The notes under the pieces were generated by a model. That model was not told the origin of the DNA, did no database searches, and saw nothing but the letters and a program-made list of their open reading frames with translations. DNA of 64,000 bases, taken from positions 124,001 through 188,000 of the forward strand of contig NZ_JAOQNG010000005.1 of the NCBI RefSeq assembly GCF_025961225.1, in the 5' to 3' direction. This DNA comes from Azospirillum canadense (GTDB lineage: Bacteria; Pseudomonadota; Alphaproteobacteria; Azospirillales; Azospirillaceae). The position numbers were made by a program, and so were the translations under genes. The stretch's first letter is position 1; the number at the start of each line of letters is the position of its first letter. Shown piece after piece: positions 8,706 to 17,201 of this stretch.

Positions 8706-9718
8706 TCAACGACGGTAGCCAACCACGCCTTGAGGCGTGGTTGGCGGAGCAACTGGGTGCAAGGCGCGTCAGCGTCGAGGACGTCACCCGGCTGAGCGGC
8801 GGCGCCATTTCGGAAAACTTGGCCCTGACGCTGGCTGTACAAGGCGGGCGGCTGGACGGGCGGAACGCGGTGGTGCTGCGCGCGGCGCCGCCCATGGAGG
8901 TCTCGGCCAGCCTGAACAAGGCGCAGGAGTTCGCCGTGCTGCGCGCCGCCTTCGCGGCCGGCGTGGCAGCGCCGGAGCCAATTGTGGCGTGCGAGGATAC
9001 GGGGCTGCTCGGCCGCGCCTTCTACGTCATGCGCCGGGCCGAGGGGGTCGCCGCTGGCTTCCGCGTGGTCAAGACCGACACGCCGCAGCACGGGCTGGCC
9101 CGCGAACTCGGGCGGCAACTGGGCAAGCTGCACTGTGTGCGGCCGGGCACGCCGGGGCTGGACTTCCTGCCGCGGCCGGAGCACGGGCCGGCGCGAGACG
9201 CCGCGCGGCTGTACCGGGAATGGGCCGGCGCCGCGGCGGAGCGCGACCCGGTGCTTTCCTACGGGCTGCGCTGGCTGGAGGTCAACGCGCCGCCGGCCAG
9301 CGAGGTGGTGCTGTGCCACCGCGACTACCGCACCGGCAACTACCTGGTGAAGGGCGGCCAGCTGACGGCGATCCTCGACTGGGAGTTTGCCGGCTGGTCC
9401 GACCCGATGGAAGACCTTGGCTGGTTCTGCGCGCGCTCCTGGCGCTTTGGGCGGTTCGACCGCGAGGCGGGGGGCATCGCCGACCGCGCCGACCTCTACG
9501 CCGGCTACGAGGAGACTGCGGGGCGCCGGGTTGATCCGGCGCGGGTGGCGTACTGGGAGGCGTCTGCCTACTTGCGCTGGGCCGCCATCGCTATCCAGCA
9601 GGGGCGCCGCCACATCTCCGGCACGGAACCGTCGCTGGAATTGGCGCTGACCGGCCGCATGCTCCCGGAGATCGAGCACGACCTGCTTCTGCACCTGGAT
9701 TCCCTGGAGGAAACATGA
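8696..9718 (+). CDS. APH-family phosphotransferase (kinase-like)
   Basis: A 340-residue protein with the choline/aminoglycoside-kinase fold. The catalytic loop is LCHRDYRTGNYLV near residue 205, containing the HxDxxxxN pattern, and ILDWEFAGWSDP near 225 supplies the metal-binding aspartate. The ATG at 8696 lies inside the end of the acyl-CoA dehydrogenase gene and is 10 bases before that stop; AAGGAAGG occurs about 15 bases upstream. Homologues beside acyl-CoA dehydrogenases resemble the kinase domain of ACAD10/11, which in animals phosphorylates 4-hydroxyacyl-CoAs. That parallel suggests 4-hydroxy-acid catabolism here, but it is inference from context. Drug resistance is not implied. Confidence 0.88.
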   Translation: MGLINDGSQPRLEAWLAEQLGARRVSVEDVTRLSGGAISENLALTLAVQGGRLDGRNAVVLRAAPPMEVSASLNKAQEFAVLRAAFAAGVAAPEPIVACEDTGLLGRAFYVMRRAEGVAAGFRVVKTDTPQHGLARELGRQLGKLHCVRPGTPGLDFLPRPEHGPARDAARLYREWAGAAAERDPVLSYGLRWLEVNAPPASEVVLCHRDYRTGNYLVKGGQLTAILDWEFAGWSDPMEDLGWFCARSWRFGRFDREAGGIADRADLYAGYEETAGRRVDPARVAYWEASAYLRWAAIAIQQGRRHISGTEPSLELALTGRMLPEIEHDLLLHLDSLEET

Positions 9719-10056
9719 GCATCGACCAGCCGGATGCCTGCGGACTTGTGGAGATCGCGCTGAAGACCTTCCGCGAGGTGGTGCTGTCCGCCGCGTCGGC
9801 GGAGCAGCGCTTCCCGGCGCTGATGATCGCCAACGCGCTGTCCATCGCAGAGCGCGAGCTGAAGGGCGCCGCCGACCCGGCCGCAGCGCTGAGGCGCCTG
9901 CTGGGTGAGGAGGGCGACGCCGATACGCTGTTGCGTCGGCTGTGCGAGGCGATCGCCGAGGGGCGGTTTGACGGACGGACGGACCTGCGCCCGGTGCTGT
10001 GGGAGATCACCCGGGCACGCCTCGCCGTGTCCAATCCGAAGTACCTTCAGAATTAG
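9715..10056 (+). CDS. DUF6285-like small protein
   Basis: 113 residues, mostly helical, acidic and arginine-rich: EIALKTFREVVLSA near residue 12, LMIANALSIAERELKG near 35 and ARLAVSNPKYLQ at the end. I match this to the DUF6285 family, which is typically found after an APH-type phosphotransferase and acyl-CoA dehydrogenase. Its start overlaps the phosphotransferase stop (ATGA), completing a three-gene coupled operon. Biochemical role unknown; an accessory subunit or chaperone for the phosphotransferase is a guess. No signal peptide or membrane segment is visible. Confidence 0.8.
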   Translation: MSIDQPDACGLVEIALKTFREVVLSAASAEQRFPALMIANALSIAERELKGAADPAAALRRLLGEEGDADTLLRRLCEAIAEGRFDGRTDLRPVLWEITRARLAVSNPKYLQN

Positions 10057-10065
10057 GGCACGGCG

Positions 10066-10149
10066 GCAGCGGTGGCGGGCATCATCAGGGGCCGGTTTGT
10101 ACGCCAGTTCGCAAAGCGCCGCCAATTCCGCATCCGCCCACCACGCTGG
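10066..10149. repeat. 84-bp direct repeat, copy 1
   Basis: Starts ten bases after the DUF6285-like gene. It recurs in the same orientation at 10728-10811 with about three substitutions and one indel. It directly abuts the broken end of a chemoreceptor fragment at about 10148. Identity unknown; it may be an end of a mobile element or a duplicated segment left by recombination. Confidence 0.8.
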
Positions 10150-10481
10150 CGGGCCTGCTGCCCGGGGTTGTCGCCGGTCAGCCGCTTGAGGGTGGCGAAG
10201 GCGCTCTCGAACGCGGCGAGACCGCCCATGTAGGGCTCGAGCAAGGCGGCGTCGGCGGTGAGCAGGAGGTCGCGCAGGCCGGTCTGCTGGTCGGCCATGG
10301 CGGCCATCTGGTGGCTGGCGTCCTCCAGCACCTCATAGCTGTGCGCGGTCCAGCCGTTGCTGGTCTGGAGGAAGCTCAGCGTGCGGAAACTGATAACGCT
10401 GACGCCCGCCGCCATCAGGATGATGGCGGCAAACGCGATTGTCGACTTCTGCGCAATGCGCAGCCTCATGAACCAAGTCAT
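10148..10481 (-). pseudogene. truncated CHASE3 chemoreceptor (5' fragment)
   Basis: The first ~111 codons of a near-copy of chemoreceptor 3 (30917-32602). Both begin MTWFMRLRIAQKSTIAFAAI and stay alignable through TM1 and the start of the CHASE3 domain to GDNPGQQAR. Homology then ends abruptly at the 84-bp repeat and the frame runs into unrelated sequence. Signalling and HAMP regions are absent, so no working receptor can be made. Substitutions have accumulated throughout (for example METGLR-type residues changed), so the duplication is not very recent. Confidence 0.85.
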
Positions 10482-11618
10482 GTCCGGTGGACGAGCGCCC
10501 GCAACGTCAGGGCGGTCTCGATCGCCACAGCCGAAGACCGGGGTTGCCCACCGCGTGTGATCCGTGGGGCGGCGCGCCAAGCCTGGATGACGTCCTCGCT
10601 GACCCAAATGGTCAAACTGCCACGCTGGCGCAGCCCGGCCTCATCAGCGGTCCAATTGGTCACGCGGCACTTGGCGCGAGGAAACTGGTGGCGATGAGTG
10701 GCGTGATGTTTGAACGGCATTGGGCAGCAGCGGTGGCGGGCATCAACAGGGGGCCGGTTTGTACGCCAGTTCGCAAAGCGCCGCCAATTCCGCATCCGCC
10801 CACCACGCTAGCGTCTCCTTGAAATTTCCAGTGGCATGACCGTGTAAAGCTCCGCCTCGAAAGATTTAAAATAAATTTTAAATGCGCGTCCTGTTGTCTT
10901 GGCGTCGCCATCAGAAGCAAACGAAGAATACTCGGATATGCCGCATCCAAATTAGCTGCTCAACATTTTCGACATATCGGTTTACCATTTGTTTGCAAAT
11001 GCGAATTAGCGTGCGAGGTGTGCCTACGATGGAAAGCGTGCGGGTAGAGCCGGTTTATGCAGCCCCATTCTACTTCCCGATTTGGTGTGTTTCCGGCATT
11101 TCTGGCAGTGGCTCGGACCGGCGTGATGGCGACGCTCACAGATGCCACGTTCGCCGCAACCTTAAGGCGGCCCGATCGGGTGCGCTTCTCCGCCGTGCTG
11201 GCCACCGTGCACATGGCGGTCGAGCGTGGCGCCGCGCGCAATGGAAACTTGGTGGAATGGAAACTTGGTGGATGTGTCCGCCGCGTGGACGATCCTATCG
11301 TCGCAGCCCCTGGACGCCGCCAAGCGGGTGAGGGTGATTGGCATCGACGGCACCGTACGGCTGTGTCACCGCGTCAAACATTGCCAACTCCGCCGCCGTT
11401 TGATCGTCGCCGCCGAGCGAACCGCCACCCGCGCTTTCACCCCCTGGCTCACGGCGACCGGCCTCGCCCGGACCACCTGAACCAGTGAACGAGCACCTTG
11501 GTCACGCTTGGTTCGTCAGCCGATCACGGCGTTGACGGCACCCCATTCATAAACGAGTCCTCGTCCGCATTCCGCATGCGTGAACTGGGACAGACGTCCA
11601 GAAAGGAACAGAGGCGCC
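10482..11618. other. non-coding or eroded region with 16-bp tandem repeat
   Basis: No gene is convincing. The second 84-bp repeat copy lies at 10728-10811. A 16-bp unit (ATGGAAACTTGGTGGA) is duplicated at 11241-11256 and 11257-11272. Several overlapping short frames cover 10882-11488 on both strands, none with family resemblance or a good ribosome-binding site. An AT-rich segment at 10860-11000 may hold promoters. Confidence 0.4.
10728..10811. repeat. 84-bp direct repeat, copy 2
   Basis: Second copy of the repeat at 10066-10149, same orientation, 578 bases apart. Together they bracket the truncated chemoreceptor fragment, so the bracketed block may have moved or been trimmed as a unit. No open frame common to both copies resembles a known protein. 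Confidence 0.8.
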
Positions 11619-13679
11619 ATGTCCATCAGAAATCGCGGGATCGGGGTGATCAGCCTCCTTTCCGGAATGGTCTTCGTGGCCGCCGCGGTAAACCTCGGTG
11701 AGCGCTGGCACACCTTCAGCCGGGCCGAGGAAGCGGTCCACCTCGAGCAGCTCGTGCAACGGGAGTTGGAGCTGGCGGGCGCGCTCAGTGTCGAGCGTGG
11801 CCCCATCAACCAGGCGCTGCGTGGCTCAACGATCTCTGCGAAGGTCCAGCAGGAGCTGGACGCCGATCTGAAGGCCAGCGAGGACGCCTTCGAGGCCCTG
11901 CAGGCGAGCGCCGCCGGCACGCCGGCGGCGACCAAGCTGAGCGATCTGCGCATGAAGCTGGCGACCGCGCGCGCCCAGGCCATGGCCATTTGGTCGCGGC
12001 CGAAGGAAGAGCGTTCCGCCGACGCGGCCGCCGACGTGCTAGGGGCCTTCAATGCGGCGATCGAGGCCATCGGTCGGTTCGCGGGCACGGACGTCGCGAA
12101 GGCCACCGAGCTGAGCCCTGAGGCGGGTGGCCTGCTGGCCATCGCGCGCAACGGCTGGACCATGCGTCTGGCCGTCGCCGACATCTCGCTGCCACTGTCC
12201 AACCTGCTGAGTGCCAACAGGACCGCCACCCCCGCTGAGCGTGACCGCTTCAACGTCACGGCGGGCCGGGTTGAACAGCTGTGGACGGATATTGTCATGC
12301 GCGGCGATGCCGAGACTGCCCCGGCTGGGCTGCGCAAAGCCATCCAAGGCGCGCGTGACGACCAATTTGGCGCCGGCAAGGCGGTGCGCGACCGCGTCCT
12401 GAAAGCGGCGTTCGGCGAGGGCGCCTACGACATTTCGCTCGACGATTGGCGCACGTCCGCGGTTTCGGCCAACGCCTCAGTCCTGCGTATTCGCGACGCC
12501 GCGCTTGACGAGGCCCGCGCGCGTACGGACGCCAACCGCGACGAGGCGTTGGCCGGCATGCGCATTGCGCTGGCCTTGATGATTGGCGCGGCGGCCGTGG
12601 CCGGCTGGGTGGTCACCATTTTCGTGCGCACGGTCGTCCGTCCAATCGTTGCCCTGTCCGCAGCCATGGGCACCCTGGCCGAGGGCGGCAAAGCCGACAT
12701 CCCGTTCCGCGACCGCCGCGACGAGATCGGCCGCATGGCGAAGTCAATCGCCGTATTCGAGAGCGCCATGCGCGACGCCGAAGCGCTGCGCGCCGAGCGC
12801 GAGGAGGCCAAGCACCAGGCCGAGGAGCGACGCCGTGCCGACATGCGAGCCCTGGCCAACTCCTTCGAGGACCAGGTCCGCGACGTCGTCCGTCACGTCG
12901 CCAGCTCCTCCGCCGGTCTGAACACCACCGCCGGCGCTCTATCCGCGGCGACCGAGCAGGCGACCCGCCAAGCCACCGACGCCGTGGCCGCCGCGGAGCG
13001 CGCCTCCGGCAGCGTCGCCACCGTGGCAACGGCCGCGGAGGAACTGTCCGCCTCCATCGGCGAGATCGGCCGCCAGATCGCCCATTCGACCGAGATCACC
13101 CGCAACGCCGCGGCGCTCGCCGACCGGACGAACGGCATCATCGGCGGATTGGCCATGGTCGCCGAGCAGATCGGCACCGTCGTCAACCTGATCAGCGACA
13201 TCGCTGGTCAGACCAACCTGCTGGCGCTCAACGCCACCATTGAGGCGGCGCGCGCCGGTGACGCCGGCAAGGGTTTCGCGGTGGTCGCGGGTGAGGTCAA
13301 GGCGCTCGCCAACCAGACGGCCCGTGCCACGGAGGGCATCGCCCAGCAGATCAACCAAGTCCAGGGCTCGACCCGCGAAGCCGTCGACGCGATTCAGGGC
13401 ATCGTGGAGACGATCGGTGACGTCAGCCGTACCTCCTCGGCGATCTCCGCGGCGGTCGCCCAGCAGCAGCAGGCCACCAACGAAATAGCGCACAACGTCG
13501 ATCGCGCCGCCGAGAGCACCCGCGCGGTGGCCGGCAACATCGCCGGCCTGCAGCAGGCGGTGATCCACTCCGGCGAGGCCGCCTCGCAGGTGCTGACCGC
13601 ATCGAATGGCCTTTCTGCGCAGTCCAAGGTGCTCGATGGCGAGGTCGAGGGCTTCGTGGCCCGCATCAAGACGGCATGA
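11619..13679 (+). CDS. methyl-accepting chemotaxis protein (chemoreceptor 2)
   Basis: A 686-residue chemoreceptor with an unusually long, all-helical periplasmic domain: TM1 about residues 8-28, sensor about 30-312, TM2 about 315-338, HAMP to about 395, then the signalling domain with tip QTNLLALNATIEAARAGDAG near residue 530. The sensor segment (LAGALSVERGPINQALRG near 60) resembles nitrate/nitrite-sensing NIT-type helical domains, but I hold that loosely. The ATG at 11619 follows AAAGGAACAG; the in-frame ATG 39 bases earlier has no such site. High third-position GC agrees with the host. No kinase or methyltransferase genes are nearby. Confidence 0.94.
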   Translation: MSIRNRGIGVISLLSGMVFVAAAVNLGERWHTFSRAEEAVHLEQLVQRELELAGALSVERGPINQALRGSTISAKVQQELDADLKASEDAFEALQASAAGTPAATKLSDLRMKLATARAQAMAIWSRPKEERSADAAADVLGAFNAAIEAIGRFAGTDVAKATELSPEAGGLLAIARNGWTMRLAVADISLPLSNLLSANRTATPAERDRFNVTAGRVEQLWTDIVMRGDAETAPAGLRKAIQGARDDQFGAGKAVRDRVLKAAFGEGAYDISLDDWRTSAVSANASVLRIRDAALDEARARTDANRDEALAGMRIALALMIGAAAVAGWVVTIFVRTVVRPIVALSAAMGTLAEGGKADIPFRDRRDEIGRMAKSIAVFESAMRDAEALRAEREEAKHQAEERRRADMRALANSFEDQVRDVVRHVASSSAGLNTTAGALSAATEQATRQATDAVAAAERASGSVATVATAAEELSASIGEIGRQIAHSTEITRNAAALADRTNGIIGGLAMVAEQIGTVVNLISDIAGQTNLLALNATIEAARAGDAGKGFAVVAGEVKALANQTARATEGIAQQINQVQGSTREAVDAIQGIVETIGDVSRTSSAISAAVAQQQQATNEIAHNVDRAAESTRAVAGNIAGLQQAVIHSGEAASQVLTASNGLSAQSKVLDGEVEGFVARIKTA

Positions 13680-14471
13680 TGGTGCCGTTCCCGTGCCGGC
13701 CTTGCCGCGTTTTGCGTCTCGCGGGACGCGGTGGCGTGCCGCCCAAATCGGCCTCCGCGGTCCCGTGCCTGGCCAACCGGCGGTGCGCGGGCGATCCATC
13801 CTTCGCCGCCCGTCCGGCAAAGCGTGACCGATGCCATGCGTCTCCGCCGCTCTCTATCCCGGTGCTCGGAGCAACCATGGAGATGGCCGCCACGTCGTCA
13901 GCCGCACACGGGTGCCGGGAGAAGCCTGCGCGACAGGTTCGGTACAACCCGGGGCTGCCACAGTCTGCCGCCGTCGCGCCCGGTCTACGGGCACTCTATC
14001 CGGAGGCCGCCCTGGCAAGCGATCCGGGCCTGGAACGTCTGCGGGGATCAAGGCCAAACCGGGAGCTGATGCGCGGCCCCAATGGTGAGCCGGACGCAAG
14101 CGAGCGCCGAATGTACGCGTTCCGGATCAGGCGCCCCTTTGGCGTAACCGTTGCTGGTGGATGTCCGACATGGCTGCGTTCAACACCATCAACAATGGCG
14201 TCCGCACCATCCGTGGCTTTCACGACGAGGCTGACTCGGTTTCGGTTGCTCATGCGGAGCGTGGTAAAACCTTTCCAGCGCAAAAAGGCTGCATCGCTCT
14301 CGTGTTCAGCCATACCCAGAAGAAAATGCTGCCTGCAGCATAAGATGACCGGCCCGCGTGTCAAACAGCGAGCGGATACGGAAGCTTTAGCACAAAGTTC
14401 AGAATTCTGTAGCGCGCCGCTCGCGCGGCGTTAAAGCAAAAGAACACTTTGGACTTCATAAGAGCAGAACA
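13680..14471. other. 792-bp region without supported gene
   Basis: Several overlapping frames exist on both strands, all with arginine- or serine-rich, out-of-frame-like translations. A 60-codon plus-strand frame at 14161-14343 (MSDMAAFNTINNGVRTIRG...) is the only one with ordinary amino-acid composition, and I do not recognise it. The last 60 bases before 14472 are AT-richer and probably contain the promoter of the MenD-like gene. Confidence 0.4.
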
Positions 14472-16322
14472 ATGGAGGGGATTGTGGAGACGGTACGCCA
14501 GCGTGCGGAAACTCAGACCTCCGCGCGGCACAGTGTTGAGATCGACAACACGTCTTTCCGGGGCATCGTCCAGGGCGACGCCGACTTGAACTTTCAGTGG
14601 GCGGCGGTGCTGATTGACTCACTGGTTGCCTGCGGCGTCACGCACGCGGTGATGTCCCCGGGAGCACAAATGGCTCCCCTGTCGCTTGCCTGTCGGGCCA
14701 ACCCGGAGATGACGGTGAGCGTTGTGATTGACGAGCGCTCGGCCGCCTTTCTGGCACTGGGGCTGGCGCGCGCAACCCGTCGCCCCACCGTCCTGATCTG
14801 CACGTCGGGCTCGGCCACCGGCCAATGGTACCCGGCCGTCATGGAGGCGTCCGCCGGGCAGACACCCCTCATTCTGCTGACCGCGGACCGGGCGCCCGAG
14901 AACCAGGACCGCAGTTCGGCCCAGGCCATCGACCAGATCAAACTGTACGGTTCGCACGTCCGGGCCTCCCACCACCTGCCACCGCCCGACGCGAGCATTG
15001 CGGCGCTGGTCCCGCTGATGGCGCGGGCCTACGAGCAGAGCCTGTGGCCGGCGCCGGGCCCGGTCCACATCAACGTCCCGTTCCGCGACCCCTTCATCCC
15101 GCAGGATCGCAGCAAGCTCTTCACGCCACAGCCGGCCACAGTCTCGCGCCCGCAGGTAAGCTCCCAGCCGACCGAGCTGCGGGAAATCGCGGAGCGCATC
15201 GCCGGCCGGCCGGGTGTCATTGTCAGCGGCGCTGGTGAGCTGGACGGCGACGCGGCCGCGGCGATCATCAGCTTGGCCGAAACACTGGCGTGCCCCGTCA
15301 TTGCCGACCCGCTGAGCAATCTGCGCTTCGATCCGGCCGCCGACGATCATGTCATCGCCGGCGCCGACAGCTTCCTGCGCTCGGCGGCCTTCGCCGGGGC
15401 GCACCATCCGGGCTGGGTTCTCAGTGTCGGTGGCCCGCCGACCTCCAAGCCACTTCTGCGGTGGCTGCAGAACGCCCGGGTGGCGGACTACATCGTCGTC
15501 GATCCGTCGCCACGATGGCCCGACCCGCTGCTGCGCGCCACACGACTGCTCCGCGCCAGCCCAGCGGCGCTCTGCCGGGACCTGGCTACGGCAGTCGGGG
15601 CTGCGCCGGCAGCGCACGGATGGCTCACCGGGTTCGTGGCCGCTGACCGAGCGGTTGAAGCGGGCATCGCCCGGGTGGCGGGTGTGGGATTCTGGGAGGC
15701 GCAGATCGTGCGCCGTCTGATTGCCGCCGCGGCGAATGGCAGCGCCCTGTTCTCCGGGAACTCAATGGCCGTGCGCGATTTTGATAGCTTCTCGGGGAAG
15801 GCGCCCAGGGGCTTGCGGCTGCTCGCGAACCGCGGCACCAACGGCATTGATGGAAACGTCGGCACCTTCCTTGGTATTGCGGCGGCGCAACGCGGGGTGA
15901 CGACGCTGGGGCTGATCGGCGACATGGCCTTCGCGCACGACGTCGGAAGCCTGCAAATGGCCGGCGATCTCGACGTCGTTCTCGTCGTCGGCAACAACGG
16001 CGGCGGCGCCATCTTCGACTATCTGGCGACCGCCAAGGCGCCGGAGTACGCCGACTTTCTCGCCCCACCGTCCATCGACATCCGGCTTGCCGCGGAGGCC
16101 GCAGGCTGGCGGACGTGGCGGGCCGAAGACGCCGAGAGTTTCGATGCGACGTTCGTGGAGGCCATGCGCGCCCGTGGCCCGCGCCTCATCGAAGCGGTGA
16201 TCGACCGTGCGGAGAGCGTGGCCAGTCACAAGGCCTTCTGGACGGCGATGGAGACGATGCCGGCGCACTGGAATCATGACGTGGCCCGGCGCTGTCAACG
16301 TGCCGCCGGAGCGAGCAGGTGA
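14472..16322 (+). CDS. MenD-like ThDP-dependent enzyme, altered pocket motifs
   Basis: A 616-residue thiamine-diphosphate enzyme most like SEPHCHC synthase (MenD). Preserved are the activating glutamate in VVIDERSAAF (about residue 91), CTSGSATG, LLTADRAPE, GNSMAVRD, NRGTNGIDG, and the ThDP/Mg motif from GDMAFAHD to NNGGG (about 480-510). Two places where E. coli MenD binds its substrate differ: its SPGSRS (Ser32-Arg33) reads SPGAQM, and its ANQAI (Asn117) reads SAQAI. The gene stands alone between gene-poor DNA and a dead IS5 transposase, with no other men gene in the window; ubiquinone-using relatives normally lack this pathway. I therefore call a MenD homologue that may use a different 2-oxoacid donor or acceptor. 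An N-terminal extension of ~45 residues precedes the conserved fold. Confidence 0.85.
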   Translation: MEGIVETVRQRAETQTSARHSVEIDNTSFRGIVQGDADLNFQWAAVLIDSLVACGVTHAVMSPGAQMAPLSLACRANPEMTVSVVIDERSAAFLALGLARATRRPTVLICTSGSATGQWYPAVMEASAGQTPLILLTADRAPENQDRSSAQAIDQIKLYGSHVRASHHLPPPDASIAALVPLMARAYEQSLWPAPGPVHINVPFRDPFIPQDRSKLFTPQPATVSRPQVSSQPTELREIAERIAGRPGVIVSGAGELDGDAAAAIISLAETLACPVIADPLSNLRFDPAADDHVIAGADSFLRSAAFAGAHHPGWVLSVGGPPTSKPLLRWLQNARVADYIVVDPSPRWPDPLLRATRLLRASPAALCRDLATAVGAAPAAHGWLTGFVAADRAVEAGIARVAGVGFWEAQIVRRLIAAAANGSALFSGNSMAVRDFDSFSGKAPRGLRLLANRGTNGIDGNVGTFLGIAAAQRGVTTLGLIGDMAFAHDVGSLQMAGDLDVVLVVGNNGGGAIFDYLATAKAPEYADFLAPPSIDIRLAAEAAGWRTWRAEDAESFDATFVEAMRARGPRLIEAVIDRAESVASHKAFWTAMETMPAHWNHDVARRCQRAAGASR

Positions 16323-16380
16323 AGGCAGCGTGGTGCCGTGAGGCGAGCAGAAACGGCCTGCGCCCGTGCTCCCCATCGAT

Positions 16381-17078
16381 TCACGCAACGCGGACATAGG
16401 GCGGGCGTACCAAGCCGAACATGCGGTTGAGCGGGTTGCCAGCGACCTTGAGCTCGGTGCGGCGGCCCTCATCGCTGTGGGCGCGCAGGCGGTGGCCAAT
16501 CACCTGCCTGCAGCGCGTGATCGCCGCCTCCACCTGGCCCGCGCGTTATCGCCGGACGCCCGCTGCCAGGCCATGCGCCCCATCTCGGCAATGGCCAGGA
16601 GATAGCGGCCGCGCGGGGGTGGCGCGGTGTCGACGGTGGCGCTGAGCACGGCATCGGCGCGTGGCGGGGCGATCACCGCCGCTTCCCGACGGCGGGCTAC
16701 CTCGGTCGCGTAGACGTCGGTTCGGTCATACCCGCCGTTGCCGCCCAGCCTTTTCAGCGGAGCGGTGACCGGCTCGAGCAAGGGGCCGACTGGCGAGGCG
16801 TTGTTGACGTCGGGCGGGGCCAGTTCCACGGCAACGATCAGGCGCGGGGCGGCATCGACACCGACGTGGACGTTGCGCCAGGAGCGCCGCTATTGGGAGC
16901 CGGGTTTCGCCGCCAGCCACGCGCCGGGTCCGCTGAGCTTCTGCCCGCGGCTGCCGGCCAACCGGTGCAGCGTGACAGCGGTCTGCGGACGACGTTCCAC
17001 GGCCGGGTTCGGGTCCGTCGATTCAGCGTGGTGTCTGAACCGCATCGGGCGGCTTTGGCGGCCGGCGCCGGAACGCAC
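16381..17078 (-). pseudogene. IS5-family transposase remnant
   Basis: Reading the minus strand in one frame gives LHRLAGSRGQKLSGPGAWL, a stop at 16890-16892, then RNVHVGVDAAPRLIVAVEL, GPLLEPVTAPLKRLGGNGGYD and VIAPPRADA. These are the DDE-region hallmarks of IS5 transposases. A later frameshift near 16500 leads to HSDEGRRTELKVAGNPLNRM and a stop at 16381-16383. At least one nonsense codon and one frameshift therefore make it inactive, and the N-terminal part is missing. It separates the MenD-like gene from the EAL gene. Confidence 0.8.
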
Positions 17079-17201
17079 GCCTTCTACGCCGAGTCGTCAC
17101 CCCCCGCCAAACCCGCATCCCTGCACCACGCTGGCCCGACTTGAAACTGCGCAAGGGAGCCAGACAGTCTGGAGGCCGCGTTCTGAGCAACCAACGACTT
17201 T

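Noticed and set aside
8696..9718. Aminoglycoside resistance gene
   Set aside because: The APH fold is shared by many small-molecule kinases; coupling to acyl-CoA dehydrogenase and a DUF6285-like gene indicates acyl metabolism.
11057..11488. 143-codon plus-strand frame between repeats and chemoreceptor 2
   Set aside because: It crosses a 16-bp tandem duplication, has no ribosome-binding site, and its second half is histidine/arginine-rich nonsense-like sequence.
13996..14364. 122-codon minus-strand frame upstream of the MenD-like gene
   Set aside because: No homology-like pattern, no ribosome-binding site, and overlapping frames on the other strand are equally open.
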